DNA from: CADCWK01 sp035944555
GTDB lineage: Bacteria > Chloroflexota > Chloroflexia > Thermomicrobiales > UBA6265
Length of the DNA: 64,000 nucleotides
Direction: 5' to 3'
Assembly (NCBI GenBank): GCA_035944555.1
Contig: DASZAY010000016.1
Location: forward strand, 11,287 to 75,286
In this document: piece by piece, positions 43,503-52,442 of the stretch
Position numbering within the stretch: the stretch's first letter is position 1
Layout: each line of letters opens with the position of its first letter
The notes under the pieces: model-generated
The model's input: only the letters and a program-made list of their open reading frames with translations
Database searches by the model: none
Told to the model about the DNA's origin: nothing
Program-made: the position numbers and the translations under genes

Positions 43503-43683
43503 CCGAATCACCCTCCCACGTACCCCAATCAGGGGGCTGTGCACTGATCACCCGATTCGGGCGATCACCCCCACTAGATCGGGTCGGGGGAGTCTCCTCT
43601 GCCGGCATCCTGATCCGTGCTGCCCCTCCTCATGGTTGCCTGCCGACCAGGACAGGCACCGGGCGCACACTCGTCCACTTGCT

Positions 43684-43749
43684 GCGACACCTGATTCCGC
43701 CTAATGCGATACCTGATTCCGCCGGGCGCGATACCTGTTCTCGCTGCTT
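43684..43749 (+). repeat. Three tandem 22-bp repeats next to a promoter
   Basis: Head-to-tail copies begin at 43684, 43706 and 43728, exactly 22 bp (two helical turns) apart. Core GCGAYACCTGATTCCGCC; copies 1 and 2 differ at one of the first 18 positions, copy 3 keeps GCGATACCTG and diverges after. The array ends 3 bp before the -35 of the next promoter, as for an activator-binding array; 22-bp spacing is also typical of plasmid iterons. Confidence 0.75.
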
Positions 43750-43752
43750 CTA

Positions 43753-43780
43753 TTGACATGGTTTGGCGACCCCGTATGAT
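43753..43780 (+). promoter_or_regulatory. Near-consensus sigma-70 promoter for ScyD-like 2
   Basis: TTGACA (43753-43758), 16-bp spacer, TATGAT (43775-43780). It is the best promoter match seen in the window. Transcription would give a 5' leader of about 175 nt before the ATG at 43962; the leader has a GCGCAC/GTGCGC hairpin at 43919-43933, just upstream of the Shine-Dalgarno. Confidence 0.65.
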
Positions 43781-43961
43781 CGGGATTGTCGTAGATCGAA
43801 GACATCGCTCCGCACGGCTGGCCGGCTCCACATTTGTCGTGGGCGGGCCGTGCCGTGGTGACGGTCGTGACCTGCCTAGTCCGCTCGCGCGGCGCTCGCG
43901 CGCTAGTTCGTTCCAATTGCGCACTCGGTGCGCGATCGACCCCCGACGTAGAGGAGGTCCC

Positions 43962-45212
43962 ATGCTGTCCGAACGCCTGTTGGCGCCATTCGCCCGTATG
44001 ACCCCGCCCGCGCGCACGACCGCACTGCGGCTCGGCGCCGTGATTGCCGCCGCCATGATCGCCATGCCCGCCGCCGGGTTGGCCCAGGAGGGCGACACTC
44101 CCGCTGCTGGTACTCCCGGGGCCGGCACCCCGGCCGCCGGCGGTATCCCGCCGCTCCCCGCCAGCTGCGCCGTCGTCGCCGAGGAGCTGATCAACCCGCG
44201 GGCGATCACCGTCGGTGAGGACGGGACCGTCTACATCGCCGAGGCTGGCGATGGCGGCGACATGCCTGACCCCGCGATCGTCGGCGAGGGCACCCCTGCC
44301 CCGGCCGAGCCGGTCACCTTCCACGGCGACACCGGCCGCGTCACCGCGATCTCCCCGGATGGTGAGCGCTCGGTCGTCGTCGATGGCCTGACGTCGTACG
44401 TCTTCGGCCAGGAGCTGGTCGGTCCGTCCGGTCTCGCGGTCGATGGCGACACGCTCTATGTCGCGGTCGGCGGACCCGGCCCGTTCACCGCCCAGATCGA
44501 CGCGCAGGGCGACGCCAACACCGTCATCGCCGTCGACCTGCTAACCGGCGAGGTCACGACGCTGGCCGACATCGGTGCCTACGAGCTGGAGACCAACCCC
44601 GATCCCTACCAGATCGACAGCAACCTCGGTGGGTTGGATCTCGGTGCCGACGGGCTGCTCTACGTCGCGGACTCCGGCGGCAACACCCTGTACTCCGTCG
44701 ACCCGGAGAGCGGGGATCTCCAGGTCGTGGCGGTCCTCGACGGGCTAGACAGCGGCGGCATCCCGAACGAGGCACGCCGGGGCGCGACGCAGTCCGACCC
44801 GGTGCCGGTCGGCGTCGTCGCGGACCCGGATGGCGGCGTCTACGTCGGTCTGCTGACCGGCGCGGTCACCTGGGGCACGCCGGGCTCGGCCGAGGTCTGG
44901 CACGTCACGCCAGAAGGTGAAGTCACGGTCGCGGCGAGCGGGCTGAACATGGTCGTCGGGGTTGCGGTAGACGGCGAGGGATCGCTCCACGCGACCGAGC
45001 TGTCGACCAACTTCTTCGCTGGCCCGCCGCCGGCCCCCGGCCAGGTCTCGATGATCGGCGAGGACGGCACCCCGTCTCCCATCGTCAGCGATCTGTTCCT
45101 GCCCTACGGTCTGGCCTTCGGTCCTGATGGCGAGGTGTACGTGACCGTCTTCGCCAGCGTGATGCCGGGCGACCCGCCGGCCGGCATGCTCCTGAGCTGC
45201 ACGGCGGAGTAA
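43962..45212 (+). CDS. Secreted ScyD/ScyE-like beta-propeller, copy 2
   Basis: A 416-residue exported protein with a signal peptide (LRLGAVIAAAMIAMPAAGLAQ), TPAAGTPGAGTPAAGG linker and the family core CAVVAEELINPRAITVGEDGTVYIAEAGDGG, TGRVTAISPDGERSVVVDGL, GPSGLAVDGDTLYVAVGGPG, LDLGADGLLYVADSGGNTLYSVDPESG and GLAFGPDGEVYVTVFA. It is shorter in the inter-blade loops than the other two copies and is served by its own promoter with an upstream 22-bp repeat array. The start has GAGGAGG 6 nt upstream. The function of the family outside scytonemin clusters is unknown. Confidence 0.87.
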   Translation: MLSERLLAPFARMTPPARTTALRLGAVIAAAMIAMPAAGLAQEGDTPAAGTPGAGTPAAGGIPPLPASCAVVAEELINPRAITVGEDGTVYIAEAGDGGDMPDPAIVGEGTPAPAEPVTFHGDTGRVTAISPDGERSVVVDGLTSYVFGQELVGPSGLAVDGDTLYVAVGGPGPFTAQIDAQGDANTVIAVDLLTGEVTTLADIGAYELETNPDPYQIDSNLGGLDLGADGLLYVADSGGNTLYSVDPESGDLQVVAVLDGLDSGGIPNEARRGATQSDPVPVGVVADPDGGVYVGLLTGAVTWGTPGSAEVWHVTPEGEVTVAASGLNMVVGVAVDGEGSLHATELSTNFFAGPPPAPGQVSMIGEDGTPSPIVSDLFLPYGLAFGPDGEVYVTVFASVMPGDPPAGMLLSCTAE

Positions 45213-45264
45213 CCGCTACCGCGGGGCTGGTCACCGGACGGTGGCCGGCACCGGACTGGACCTG

Positions 45265-45307
45265 AAACGACAAGGCCCGGCGAGTGATTCGCCGGGCCTT
45301 GTCGTTT
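45265..45307 (+). terminator. Rho-independent terminator after ScyD-like 2
   Basis: A perfect 19-bp stem, AAACGACAAGGCCCGGCGA, loop GTGAT, running into GTTTTCC. It is one of the few hairpins here with a real T-run. Its mirror-like A-run means it can also serve the convergent gene on the other strand. Confidence 0.88.
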
Positions 45308-45331
45308 TCCATGATGTGGTGATCATGCCGC

Positions 45332-46918
45332 CTACCCGATTCCGGCCCCGGTAGCCGGTGCGACGCCGATCCGTTGGCTCTGCCCGTCAAGCAGCCAGAT
45401 CCCGTCCAGTCCCCGGACGAACAGCAGGTACTGCACCGAATCGATCCCCGCGAGGAAGAGCCCGACCCGCCCATCCGGGAACTGCTCGAATCCCCACACC
45501 TGGATCGATGTGTCGGCGTTCGGGTCGGGCGTGCTGACCCGGAAGCCTGAGTCCGGCGTGCCCGCGGCAGCTGGCGTCCCGGCCAGCTCAGCCAGTGCTT
45601 CAGGTGGGAAGGTGGCAACGAACGCGGCTGCGAACGCATCGGTGCTCAGCGCCAGGAAGGTCAGGACGTCACCGGTGGCGCCACAGGCCTGCACCAGGGC
45701 CAGCGATCGCAGCACTTCGTCGTGGGTCGCGTCATCGAGCGGCTCGCCGGTGCCGGCCAGATCGAAGCCGCCCTGCCAGATCCGGTCGATCTCCTCGTAG
45801 ATCGCCGGCGTCGCGAGGATCAGGTTTGGCAGCTCCTCCAGTTCCTCGAGCGTCCGCGGTTCGACGTCGCAGGCGGCGGAGTCACTGGCGATCGTCACCA
45901 CATCGGCCGGGATGGCGATCGGGACCGGCGTTGCCTGCATCGATGGCGTTCGCTGGGCGTCGTTTGGGACGAGCTCAACGACGTTCGCCATGACTGCCAC
46001 ATAGTGCACTGGTAGGTCGCGGTAATCGTCCAGTGGGCCGGTGACGGTCCAGCCGGTGGCGTCCGGAACGCCGAGCTGCTCGCTGCTGGCTAATTCGACG
46101 GCGGTGCCATCCGGAGCATTCACCGAGATCCCGTCACCCAGGGCCACGACCAGCGCAACCGGGGAGGATCCCGCTGCTGGTTCGATCGAGCGGTTCGACC
46201 GTTCCGCGACCAGCGATTGTGCGATCGGAGAGGCCCCAGTCAGTTCAAGTGACACGGTGACCAGGTTCTCTGCTGTTAGCTCCGGTACGGGCACGACCCC
46301 GGCTACGGTCACCGTCGCACCCCCGTCGGCCGTGAGTTCGGCCGACCCGATTGGAACGAGGGTGATCATCCAGACGAGTGCTGGGTCGCCCGCGACGTGG
46401 CTGAGCGTCCGAGTCGGCGCTGGTCCGGGAACGCCTCCACCGTGACCTGATGCGGAACTGGTCATCCCGGCTTCGATTCGCCTGGGCTGCATCCCGACTG
46501 GCAAGCTGTCGTCGGTCAGGTCGACCGCCCCGGCTTCGGCCGTGATCCCCCAGTTGGTAGACCCGTCGAGCGTCTGCGTGGCGCTGGCTGGGAACGAGAC
46601 CCGGTACAGCCGGAGTTCGTGGCCGGTGTCCGAAGGTCCGGCGGTAACGGTGTAGGTCGGGTGGAACCCCGTGGCAAACGCCGATGTCGGCGGCAGGATC
46701 GCTCCAGGAGTGCCCTGCGCGTTCGGGGTCCCGGCGGGGTAGAGCTCGATAGATGTCTCGGTCCTGAGGCCGCCCGCCGTGGGAGTCCCGGTAATCGGGG
46801 TGCCTTCGAGCGACACCTGCCGGGCTAGTGTGCCGCTGGCAACCGGGATGATCAGCATGATCAGCAGCGCCACGGCGACGAGGACGGTCGCGCGGCGGGT
46901 CGAACGGGCGGCGGACAT
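45332..46918 (-). CDS. Secreted protein with CDVEPR-linked C-terminal domain
   Basis: A 528-residue exported protein. N-terminal signal/anchor (ATVLVAVALLIMLIIPVASG), a linker with TPITGTPTAGG, then a beta-rich, cupin-like region (HELRLYRVSFPASATQTLDG...ITAEAGAVDL; AGDPALVWMITLVPIGSAELTADGGATV). After AACDVEPRTLEELEEL comes a helical/beta C-terminal domain (VLRSLALVQACGATGDVLTFLALSTDAFAAAF...VQYLLFVRGLDGIWLLDG) resembling NTF2-like folds. The same CDVEPR-linked domain ends the propeller protein at 48384. ATG 46918 has GGAGG upstream. Function unknown. Confidence 0.7.
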   Translation of the reverse strand: MSAARSTRRATVLVAVALLIMLIIPVASGTLARQVSLEGTPITGTPTAGGLRTETSIELYPAGTPNAQGTPGAILPPTSAFATGFHPTYTVTAGPSDTGHELRLYRVSFPASATQTLDGSTNWGITAEAGAVDLTDDSLPVGMQPRRIEAGMTSSASGHGGGVPGPAPTRTLSHVAGDPALVWMITLVPIGSAELTADGGATVTVAGVVPVPELTAENLVTVSLELTGASPIAQSLVAERSNRSIEPAAGSSPVALVVALGDGISVNAPDGTAVELASSEQLGVPDATGWTVTGPLDDYRDLPVHYVAVMANVVELVPNDAQRTPSMQATPVPIAIPADVVTIASDSAACDVEPRTLEELEELPNLILATPAIYEEIDRIWQGGFDLAGTGEPLDDATHDEVLRSLALVQACGATGDVLTFLALSTDAFAAAFVATFPPEALAELAGTPAAAGTPDSGFRVSTPDPNADTSIQVWGFEQFPDGRVGLFLAGIDSVQYLLFVRGLDGIWLLDGQSQRIGVAPATGAGIG

Positions 46919-47109
46919 GGCGGGGACCTCCAGGGCAAAGCGTCCGGGCAAAAAGTACGCGCGGTGTACTGATCCGGTCCGTAGCAGGAAGCACGCCAGT
47001 TCTTGCAGGTTTCCCGGATTTCGACGGCGACAGGTAACCGGACGGCTCTTGCCCCCATCCGCAGGCAGGCTGGGGAGGTCGGACCGACCGCGACGAGGAG
47101 GACCATCGG

Positions 47110-47532
47110 ATGACGGCGACCATGTTTCCCTGGATCTGCTATCCCGACACGGACCGCATGATTGACTGGCTGCAGGAGGCGTTCGGGTTCGAGCTGATCC
47201 GCTCGTTCCCGGACGAGACCGGCGCCTCCCAGCACGCCGAGCTGCGGCTGGGCGATGGCGTCGTCCTCATCCAGCAGGACCGGGCGGGCTACGACGTCCC
47301 GGCGGTCAGGGGCACATCGACCGGGCGCGGGGTGAATGTCGTTCTGGAGTCGGAGGACGCGATCCAGGCGATACGGGACCGGGCGGCGGCGGCCGGCGGG
47401 ACGATCCTGATCGAGCCAGAGGTGACCGGGTGGGGCAACTACCGCTGTGAAGTCATCGACCCGGAGGGAACGCAGTGGTCGTTCGGCGTCTATCGTCCCG
47501 GCGAGCCCGACGACCCGGACGCCGGGTGGTAG
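47110..47532 (+). CDS. VOC-family (glyoxalase/bleomycin-resistance-like) protein
   Basis: A 140-residue protein with two paired beta-alpha-beta-beta-beta units. FPWICYPDTDRMIDWLQEAFGFELIRSFPDETGASQHAELRLGDGVVLIQQD and RGVNVVLESEDAIQAIRDRAAAAGG...YRCEVIDPEGTQWSFGVYRP. The DPEGTQWSFG ending and YPDTDRMIDWLQEAFGF start match the PhnB-like/VOC group. It may act on or bind a small metabolite; the ligand is unknown. GAGGAGG precedes the ATG. Divergent from the secreted-protein gene to its left. Confidence 0.88.
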   Translation: MTATMFPWICYPDTDRMIDWLQEAFGFELIRSFPDETGASQHAELRLGDGVVLIQQDRAGYDVPAVRGTSTGRGVNVVLESEDAIQAIRDRAAAAGGTILIEPEVTGWGNYRCEVIDPEGTQWSFGVYRPGEPDDPDAGW

Positions 47533-47568
47533 CCAGCCCGGGCTGCCCCCGCCATTCCGGTAAGTGAA

Positions 47569-47599
47569 CGCCCCCGGTGGAGCCATTCCGCCGGGGGCG
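47569..47599 (+). terminator. Hairpin after the VOC gene
   Basis: A 12-bp stem with one G-T wobble (CGCCCCCGGTGG against CCGCCGGGGGCG) and a 7-nt loop, 37 bp beyond the stop. Confidence 0.6.
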
Positions 47600-47709
47600 T
47601 ATGGTTTCCGGCAGCCGTCGCGTCTCCCCGTGTGGACCCGGCGCACGTGACCCGGGTCCGGCCAGCGGAGGGCTGGCCACTCAGCGTCTCGTTCGCCGAG
47701 GACCGCCGC

Positions 47710-48387
47710 GTGACTCCAGCCCGGATCCACCCGGACGACAAGCCCCCGACCGTCCCCGGCGACGCCCGTCCGGTCGGACCGCCAGGACTCCCCGTACCCG
47801 ACGACGAGGAGCTCATCGTCGCCCGGGCACGGCGCGACCTGCGCGAGTTCGGACCGCTCTATGACCGCTACGCCGATGCCGTCTTCGGCTTCTGCCTGCG
47901 CCGGCTGCTGGACCGCGAGGCCGCGGCCGACGCCACCCACCAGACCTTTGCCCAGGCGATGACCCGACTGGACTCCTTCCGGGGGCAGTCGTTCCGGGCC
48001 TGGCTGTTCGCCATCGCCCGGAACGTCGTGATCGACACGGTTCGTCGGCGCCGCCCGATCGACCCGTTCGGCGATGACACCGTCGCGGCGCTGGTCGACC
48101 CGGACCGGCCGCCGGACGAGCAGGCGATCGCGGCCGAGCGCCAGGCCCGGCTGCTGGCCGCGTTCGACGACCTGACGCCGGACCAGCGGGTGGTGGTCGA
48201 GCTTCGGCTGGCCGGGCTGACCGCCCCGGAGATCGGGCAGGCGCTGGGCAAGACGGCCAACGCCGTCCAGACGCTGCAGTTCCGGGCCTACCGCACGCTG
48301 CGCCGTCTGCTCGCCGCCGACCCCGCGTTCGACCTGCCCTTCCCCGTTGCCAATCCCGACGATCCGTCGCCCGGAGAGCCCCGATGA
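47710..48387 (+). CDS. ECF-type sigma-70 family sigma factor
   Basis: About 225 residues. Region 2: FGPLYDRYADAVFGFCLRRLLDREAAADATHQTFAQAMTRLDSF and FRAWLFAIARNVVIDTVRRRR. Region 4: ARLLAAFDDLTPDQRVVVELRLAGLTAPEIGQALGKTANAVQTLQFRAYRTLRRLL. GTG 47710 with GAGG upstream is preferred to GTG 47632. It overlaps the next gene by ATGA, so the membrane protein that follows is its expected regulator, in the same arrangement as the pair at 27.7-30.2 kb. Confidence 0.88.
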   Translation: MTPARIHPDDKPPTVPGDARPVGPPGLPVPDDEELIVARARRDLREFGPLYDRYADAVFGFCLRRLLDREAAADATHQTFAQAMTRLDSFRGQSFRAWLFAIARNVVIDTVRRRRPIDPFGDDTVAALVDPDRPPDEQAIAAERQARLLAAFDDLTPDQRVVVELRLAGLTAPEIGQALGKTANAVQTLQFRAYRTLRRLLAADPAFDLPFPVANPDDPSPGEPR

Positions 48388-50894
48388 CCCGACCACCTGA
48401 CCATCCTCACCGGGGCACCGCCGGCGACGACCGACCCGGCGACGTGTTCCATCCCGCTGAGAGCGACCAGGCCCGGCTGCTCGACGCCGCCCTCGACGAC
48501 CTCCACCGGTCCGCCGGTGTGTCCGGTTCCGCCGCTGCCGACGCTGGGCTGGACCCGGCGCTGGCCGAGACGGCCCGGCAGGTTCACGCCACGGTCAATG
48601 CCGCACAACCCCGCCTCCGACCCATGGACAAGCACCACATCTGGGAGGACCTCATGCGATCCCACGCATCACTCGGCGCCGGGACACCCCGGCCCGCGGC
48701 AACGACCACCCTGTCCCCGCCATCCATGACCGCCACCCGGCCACCGTCGGCAGCTGCCCGTGCCCTGGGAGCCGGATCGGCCGGATCGGCCGGATCGGCT
48801 CCGACCGGCCTCGGATCATCCCGTCCCGTCGTCCCGCACCGGACCACGCCCGCGTCCCGTTGGCTGCGGCGCGGCTGGCCTGCCATCGAGTTGCTGGGTG
48901 CGGCCGCGCTCATCATCGGGATCGTCGCCGTGATCATCGGCGCGACCGGCGGAAACCGTCCGGCTCCGACGCAATTCGCCGGCGTCGGTGTCGGCACCGC
49001 CGAAGCGACCCCGGCGGCCGAGACGACGACCGTCGCCACGCTCCCCGACCCCGGCAACACCGGCGTCATGCCGGGGCCCGGCCCGGTAGGGCAGCCGGAG
49101 CTGATCTGGCGTGTGCCGATTGCGCAAGGGGGGCCAGTCCTCGCAGTTGGTGAGGACATGGTCATCCATTCGCTTTTCCCGGAAGAGCCCCTGGCTGAGG
49201 ACCGTGGTCCATGGACGATCGAGGCCCGGACCGCGCGAGCCGGGACGGTCGCCTGGGATGTGGAGCTGACCGCCGATACCATCGCCATCACGGGGATCTG
49301 GGAGGAAACCGTCCTTGTTTCGACATCGACCGCGCTTGAACCGCTCCGGTTCGGGTCAGAGACGATAGGAGAAGCCGGAGAGGCTCATGTCCTGGGGCTC
49401 GATGCCGCCAACGGAGACCTGCGCTGGTCGGTCGCTCTGGCCGACGCAAGCATCCTGGGGACGTGGATCAACGGCCCGGTTGTGACCGCCGCCGGAACCG
49501 GGTATGCCACGACCAGCCGCGGTTCGATCGTGGCCCTCGATCTTCACTCGGGCAGCATCCAGTGGTCCGCTGATGTGCGGACAGATGGCGCGGTCACCTC
49601 GTCCGACCAGCAGATCGGCATCCCGGCGGTGGCCGATGGGATCGTCACGACGTTTTCGCTGACGACCGGGCACCTGTACGCGCTGGACGCCGGGTCCGGT
49701 GATCGGCTCTGGGATCGGCAGGTGATCGACTTCATCGATCCGCCCGAGGGCCTACCGGCTGATATCCAGCCCGCCCCTGCCGCAACGCTCGGCGGGCCGG
49801 CGATGGTAGCGGATCGGCTGTATTACACGACCTCTGCCTATGGTGATCCGGATGGAGAGGGTGAGCAGTCGCTCGTCGCGCTGGACGCCACGACGGGTGA
49901 GCCAACCTGGGAGATCGAGCTCGATCCCATTGACCTCACTAACTGGGAGCGCCCGTACGGTGTCAGCCAACCGTACGTCTCTGGTAATGTCGTCGCCGTG
50001 ATGACTGGCAGCCAGGGAACGGTCACCGGCTATTCCGCCTTGGATGGGGCACTGCTCTGGGAAGCTCCGCTGGATGGGGTTTTCGGTGCTCAGATCTCCA
50101 TCGTCGGGGAGACGATGTACCTGGCTCGATCCGATGGGCACTTGACCGCAATTGTCTCGACGGACGGCACTGAGTTGTGGAGCGTCGGACTAGGTGGGAG
50201 CCTGGGTGGGGCGCCGTTCGTCGTCAACGAGGTTATTTATCAGGTGGGCGGCACAGGATTGCTCTTCGCGATCGGTGGCGACGGCACGACGAGCGCCGTA
50301 AACGCCACACTAAGCGCCGGGACCAACATCTCCGGTCAGGCGACCTGCGATGTCGAGCCGCGTCCAGCTCCGTCCGTTCCCGGCGTCGGGTCGGAGTCGA
50401 GCATCTCGTCCATCGATGAGGTCGGCACGCCAGGCGCGACGCTGGCCGAATCGGACCTCCTCGGTCCGAACGAGCCGTTGAACCTGATGCAACCGACCTT
50501 GGCCTGGCCCGAGATTCCGGTGGGAACGCCGGCCGACGCCGAGACGATCGCCGCTATCGAGCAGACGGTCGACGGGATGACAGTCTGCGGTCGGTCGGGC
50601 GACCTCAATCTGGTCGCTGCGCACTTCACCGACGATTACTTCCGTCGCCCATTCGTTGTCCGGACGACGACATTCGGAAATGCACTCCCGTCCAGCGAGA
50701 TCCCGGTGATGAGCGGCGATGTTCGGATGCTTGATGATGGCCGGGCGGCGATGGTCGTGACCGAGGGCTTGATCCAGCGTGAGATCGGCCAGAACGAGGC
50801 CCGGCTCTGGGTGTTCGCCGAGCAGCCAGACGGTCAGTGGCTGGTCGATGAGGTCATCATCCTCAACGACAGCGGCGAGGCGCCGCAGGGGTAG
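48384..50894 (+). CDS. Transmembrane protein with PQQ-like beta-propeller, sigma-factor partner
   Basis: An 836-residue protein. The cytoplasmic N-terminus (about 170 residues; LLDAALDDLHRSAG...IWEDLMRSHA) lacks the zinc-finger cysteines of ZAS anti-sigmas but sits where one is expected. One TM helix follows (AIELLGAAALIIGIVAVIIGATGG). Outside is a BamB/PQQ-type propeller with repeats such as GLDAANGDLRWSVAL, VALDLHSGSIQWSADV, YALDAGSGDRLWDRQV and LDATTGEPTWEIEL. A CDVEPR linker and a C-terminal NTF2-like domain (VDGMTVCGRSGDLNLVAAHFTDDYFRRPF...WVFAEQPDGQWLVDEVI) end it. ATGA coupling to the sigma gene suggests an anti-sigma-like sensor. Confidence 0.75.
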   Translation: MTRPPDHPHRGTAGDDRPGDVFHPAESDQARLLDAALDDLHRSAGVSGSAAADAGLDPALAETARQVHATVNAAQPRLRPMDKHHIWEDLMRSHASLGAGTPRPAATTTLSPPSMTATRPPSAAARALGAGSAGSAGSAPTGLGSSRPVVPHRTTPASRWLRRGWPAIELLGAAALIIGIVAVIIGATGGNRPAPTQFAGVGVGTAEATPAAETTTVATLPDPGNTGVMPGPGPVGQPELIWRVPIAQGGPVLAVGEDMVIHSLFPEEPLAEDRGPWTIEARTARAGTVAWDVELTADTIAITGIWEETVLVSTSTALEPLRFGSETIGEAGEAHVLGLDAANGDLRWSVALADASILGTWINGPVVTAAGTGYATTSRGSIVALDLHSGSIQWSADVRTDGAVTSSDQQIGIPAVADGIVTTFSLTTGHLYALDAGSGDRLWDRQVIDFIDPPEGLPADIQPAPAATLGGPAMVADRLYYTTSAYGDPDGEGEQSLVALDATTGEPTWEIELDPIDLTNWERPYGVSQPYVSGNVVAVMTGSQGTVTGYSALDGALLWEAPLDGVFGAQISIVGETMYLARSDGHLTAIVSTDGTELWSVGLGGSLGGAPFVVNEVIYQVGGTGLLFAIGGDGTTSAVNATLSAGTNISGQATCDVEPRPAPSVPGVGSESSISSIDEVGTPGATLAESDLLGPNEPLNLMQPTLAWPEIPVGTPADAETIAAIEQTVDGMTVCGRSGDLNLVAAHFTDDYFRRPFVVRTTTFGNALPSSEIPVMSGDVRMLDDGRAAMVVTEGLIQREIGQNEARLWVFAEQPDGQWLVDEVIILNDSGEAPQG

Positions 50895-50927
50895 GACCCC
50901 CGGCTCAGGACCAAGGCCATGCCAAGA

Positions 50928-50963
50928 ACGGCACCGTCCCGGGATCATCCGGGGCGGCGCCGT
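50928..50963 (+). terminator. Imperfect hairpin after the propeller gene
   Basis: A 15-bp stem with two mismatched or wobble positions (left arm ACGGCACCGTCCCGG), loop GATCAT, 33 bp after the stop codon. Confidence 0.5.
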
Positions 50964-51000
50964 CGCGTCTGGCGTAAGCCCATTCCGGTCTGTGGGCCGT

Positions 51001-51450
51001 ATGGTTTTTGGGCAGCGGAACGTTCTACCTCCCGAGCCGGACCGACTCGGCCGCCGTGAAGAACCCGACGACCAGGGCGTTGTCCGGCTCGCCGATGCCG
51101 TCCCGGCCAGCGGCTACACCGCCCGCTACCGCCACGAGGCCGGGCTGCCAGGGCTGCTGGATCGGTCGGCGTTCTTCCGGGCCGACTCCGCCACCGTCTA
51201 CCCGGACACGCCGCGTAGTCCAACCATCGATGTCCGGATCGCGACGCCCAGTAACGCGCGCTACGACGTCGCTTGGGTGGAAGTCCGGGAGTGTCCGATC
51301 GCAAGCTCGGCCTTCCGGCCCGGCGAGACCACGCCTCGCGACCAGTGCGACCTCGTCGCCTCCCTGAGCGAGCGGTTCGACGAACCACCCGTGAGCGTCG
51401 CCTGTGTCCCCATTCCCACCCAACCGCAGGCTGGACTGCCCGGAGGGTAG
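51001..51450 (+). CDS. Hypothetical protein, possibly a gene fragment
   Basis: A 149-residue frame with strong third-position GC: DAVPASGYTARYRHEAGLPGLL, FRADSATVYPDTPRSPTIDVRIATPSNARYDVAWVEVRECPIASSAFRPGE, then three Cys in all and a Pro-rich end. I do not recognise it. The N-terminal 25 residues look non-coding and no good ribosome site is seen, so it may be the remains of a larger gene. Confidence 0.35.
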   Translation: MVFGQRNVLPPEPDRLGRREEPDDQGVVRLADAVPASGYTARYRHEAGLPGLLDRSAFFRADSATVYPDTPRSPTIDVRIATPSNARYDVAWVEVRECPIASSAFRPGETTPRDQCDLVASLSERFDEPPVSVACVPIPTQPQAGLPGG

Positions 51451-51602
51451 TAGCCGCCGGGGGATGGTCGCTGCCGGGCACTGGACCGCGGCACCGGTCT
51501 GGCGCACCATGCCGCAGCCCGTGGTCTGGCCGGAATGTCCGAGCCGGGCCGCACGCGCGGCCACTCCCCAGGATGGGAACGGCCTCTACCGGAGGAGCAT
51601 CG

Positions 51603-52376
51603 ATGTTCACGACCGACCAGATCGCCCTGCAGCTCTACACCCTGCGCGACGTCATGGCGCAGGACTTCCTCGGCACGCTCGGCACCGTCGCCGACGCCGG
51701 TTACCCCGCCGTCGAGTTCGCCCGCTACGGCGACCAGACCCCGGCGGCCGTCCGGGCCCGGCTGGACGAGGTCGGCATGCGGACGATGGGCGCCCACACC
51801 CAGTTCCAGGCGCTGCTGGACGACTTCGAGAAGGCCGCCGGCGACGTCGTCACGGTCGGCGGGCAGTACCTGATCGTCCCGGGCGTGCCCAAGGACGAGT
51901 ACCTGGAGACGCCCGACCAGGTCCGGCGGCTGGCCGGGATCTTCAATGGCTTCGGTGAGGCCGCGAAGGAGATGGGCCTGACCTTCCTCTATCACAACCA
52001 CGACTTCGAGCTGCGCCACCGCGAGGGCTGGAGCGAGTCCGACCTGACGGCGCTGGAGTTGCTGCTCCACGAGACCGATCCGGCGCTCGTCAACTTCGAA
52101 TTGGACGTGTTCTGGGCGATGGTCGCCGGGCGCAACAGTGAGGAGCTGATCCGGGCCTGGCCGGGCCGCTTCGCCTCGCTCCACGTCAAGGACATGGGTC
52201 CGGACGGCGAGGACGCCCCGGCCGGCACCGGCAATCCTGACTGGGCGCCGATTTTCGCCGCGGCCGAAGAGGTCGGCGGGACGAAGTGGCTGGTCGTCGA
52301 GCAGGACAACCCGCGCGACCCGCTGGTCGACATCCGGACGAGCTACGACAACCTCGCGGCGATGCTCAACGGCTGA
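51603..52376 (+). CDS. Sugar phosphate isomerase/epimerase (xylose-isomerase-like TIM barrel)
   Basis: A 257-residue TIM-barrel enzyme. IALQLYTLRDVMAQDFLGTLGTVADAGYPAVEFAR is the conserved first strands. MRTMGAHTQF, FLYHNHDFELR (His-x-His metal/substrate motif), VNFELDVFWAMVAG (Asp-x-Phe-Trp) and FASLHVKDMG, then WLVVEQDNP follow. These are the metal-binding Glu/Asp/His residues of the AP_endonuc_2/IolE-like family. It would epimerise or isomerise a sugar or inositol derivative; the substrate is unknown. GGAGGAG lies 4-10 nt before the ATG. Confidence 0.88.
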   Translation: MFTTDQIALQLYTLRDVMAQDFLGTLGTVADAGYPAVEFARYGDQTPAAVRARLDEVGMRTMGAHTQFQALLDDFEKAAGDVVTVGGQYLIVPGVPKDEYLETPDQVRRLAGIFNGFGEAAKEMGLTFLYHNHDFELRHREGWSESDLTALELLLHETDPALVNFELDVFWAMVAGRNSEELIRAWPGRFASLHVKDMGPDGEDAPAGTGNPDWAPIFAAAEEVGGTKWLVVEQDNPRDPLVDIRTSYDNLAAMLNG

Positions 52377-52442
52377 TCCTGGAGGAAGGTCGGTCCTGTC
52401 TGGGTCGGCCTTCTGCCTCCTGTCTGAAGGTATGCCTGCATG

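Noticed and set aside
46861..48396. 511-codon leftward frame across the VOC and sigma genes
   Set aside because: Overlaps two genes with clear family motifs on the other strand.
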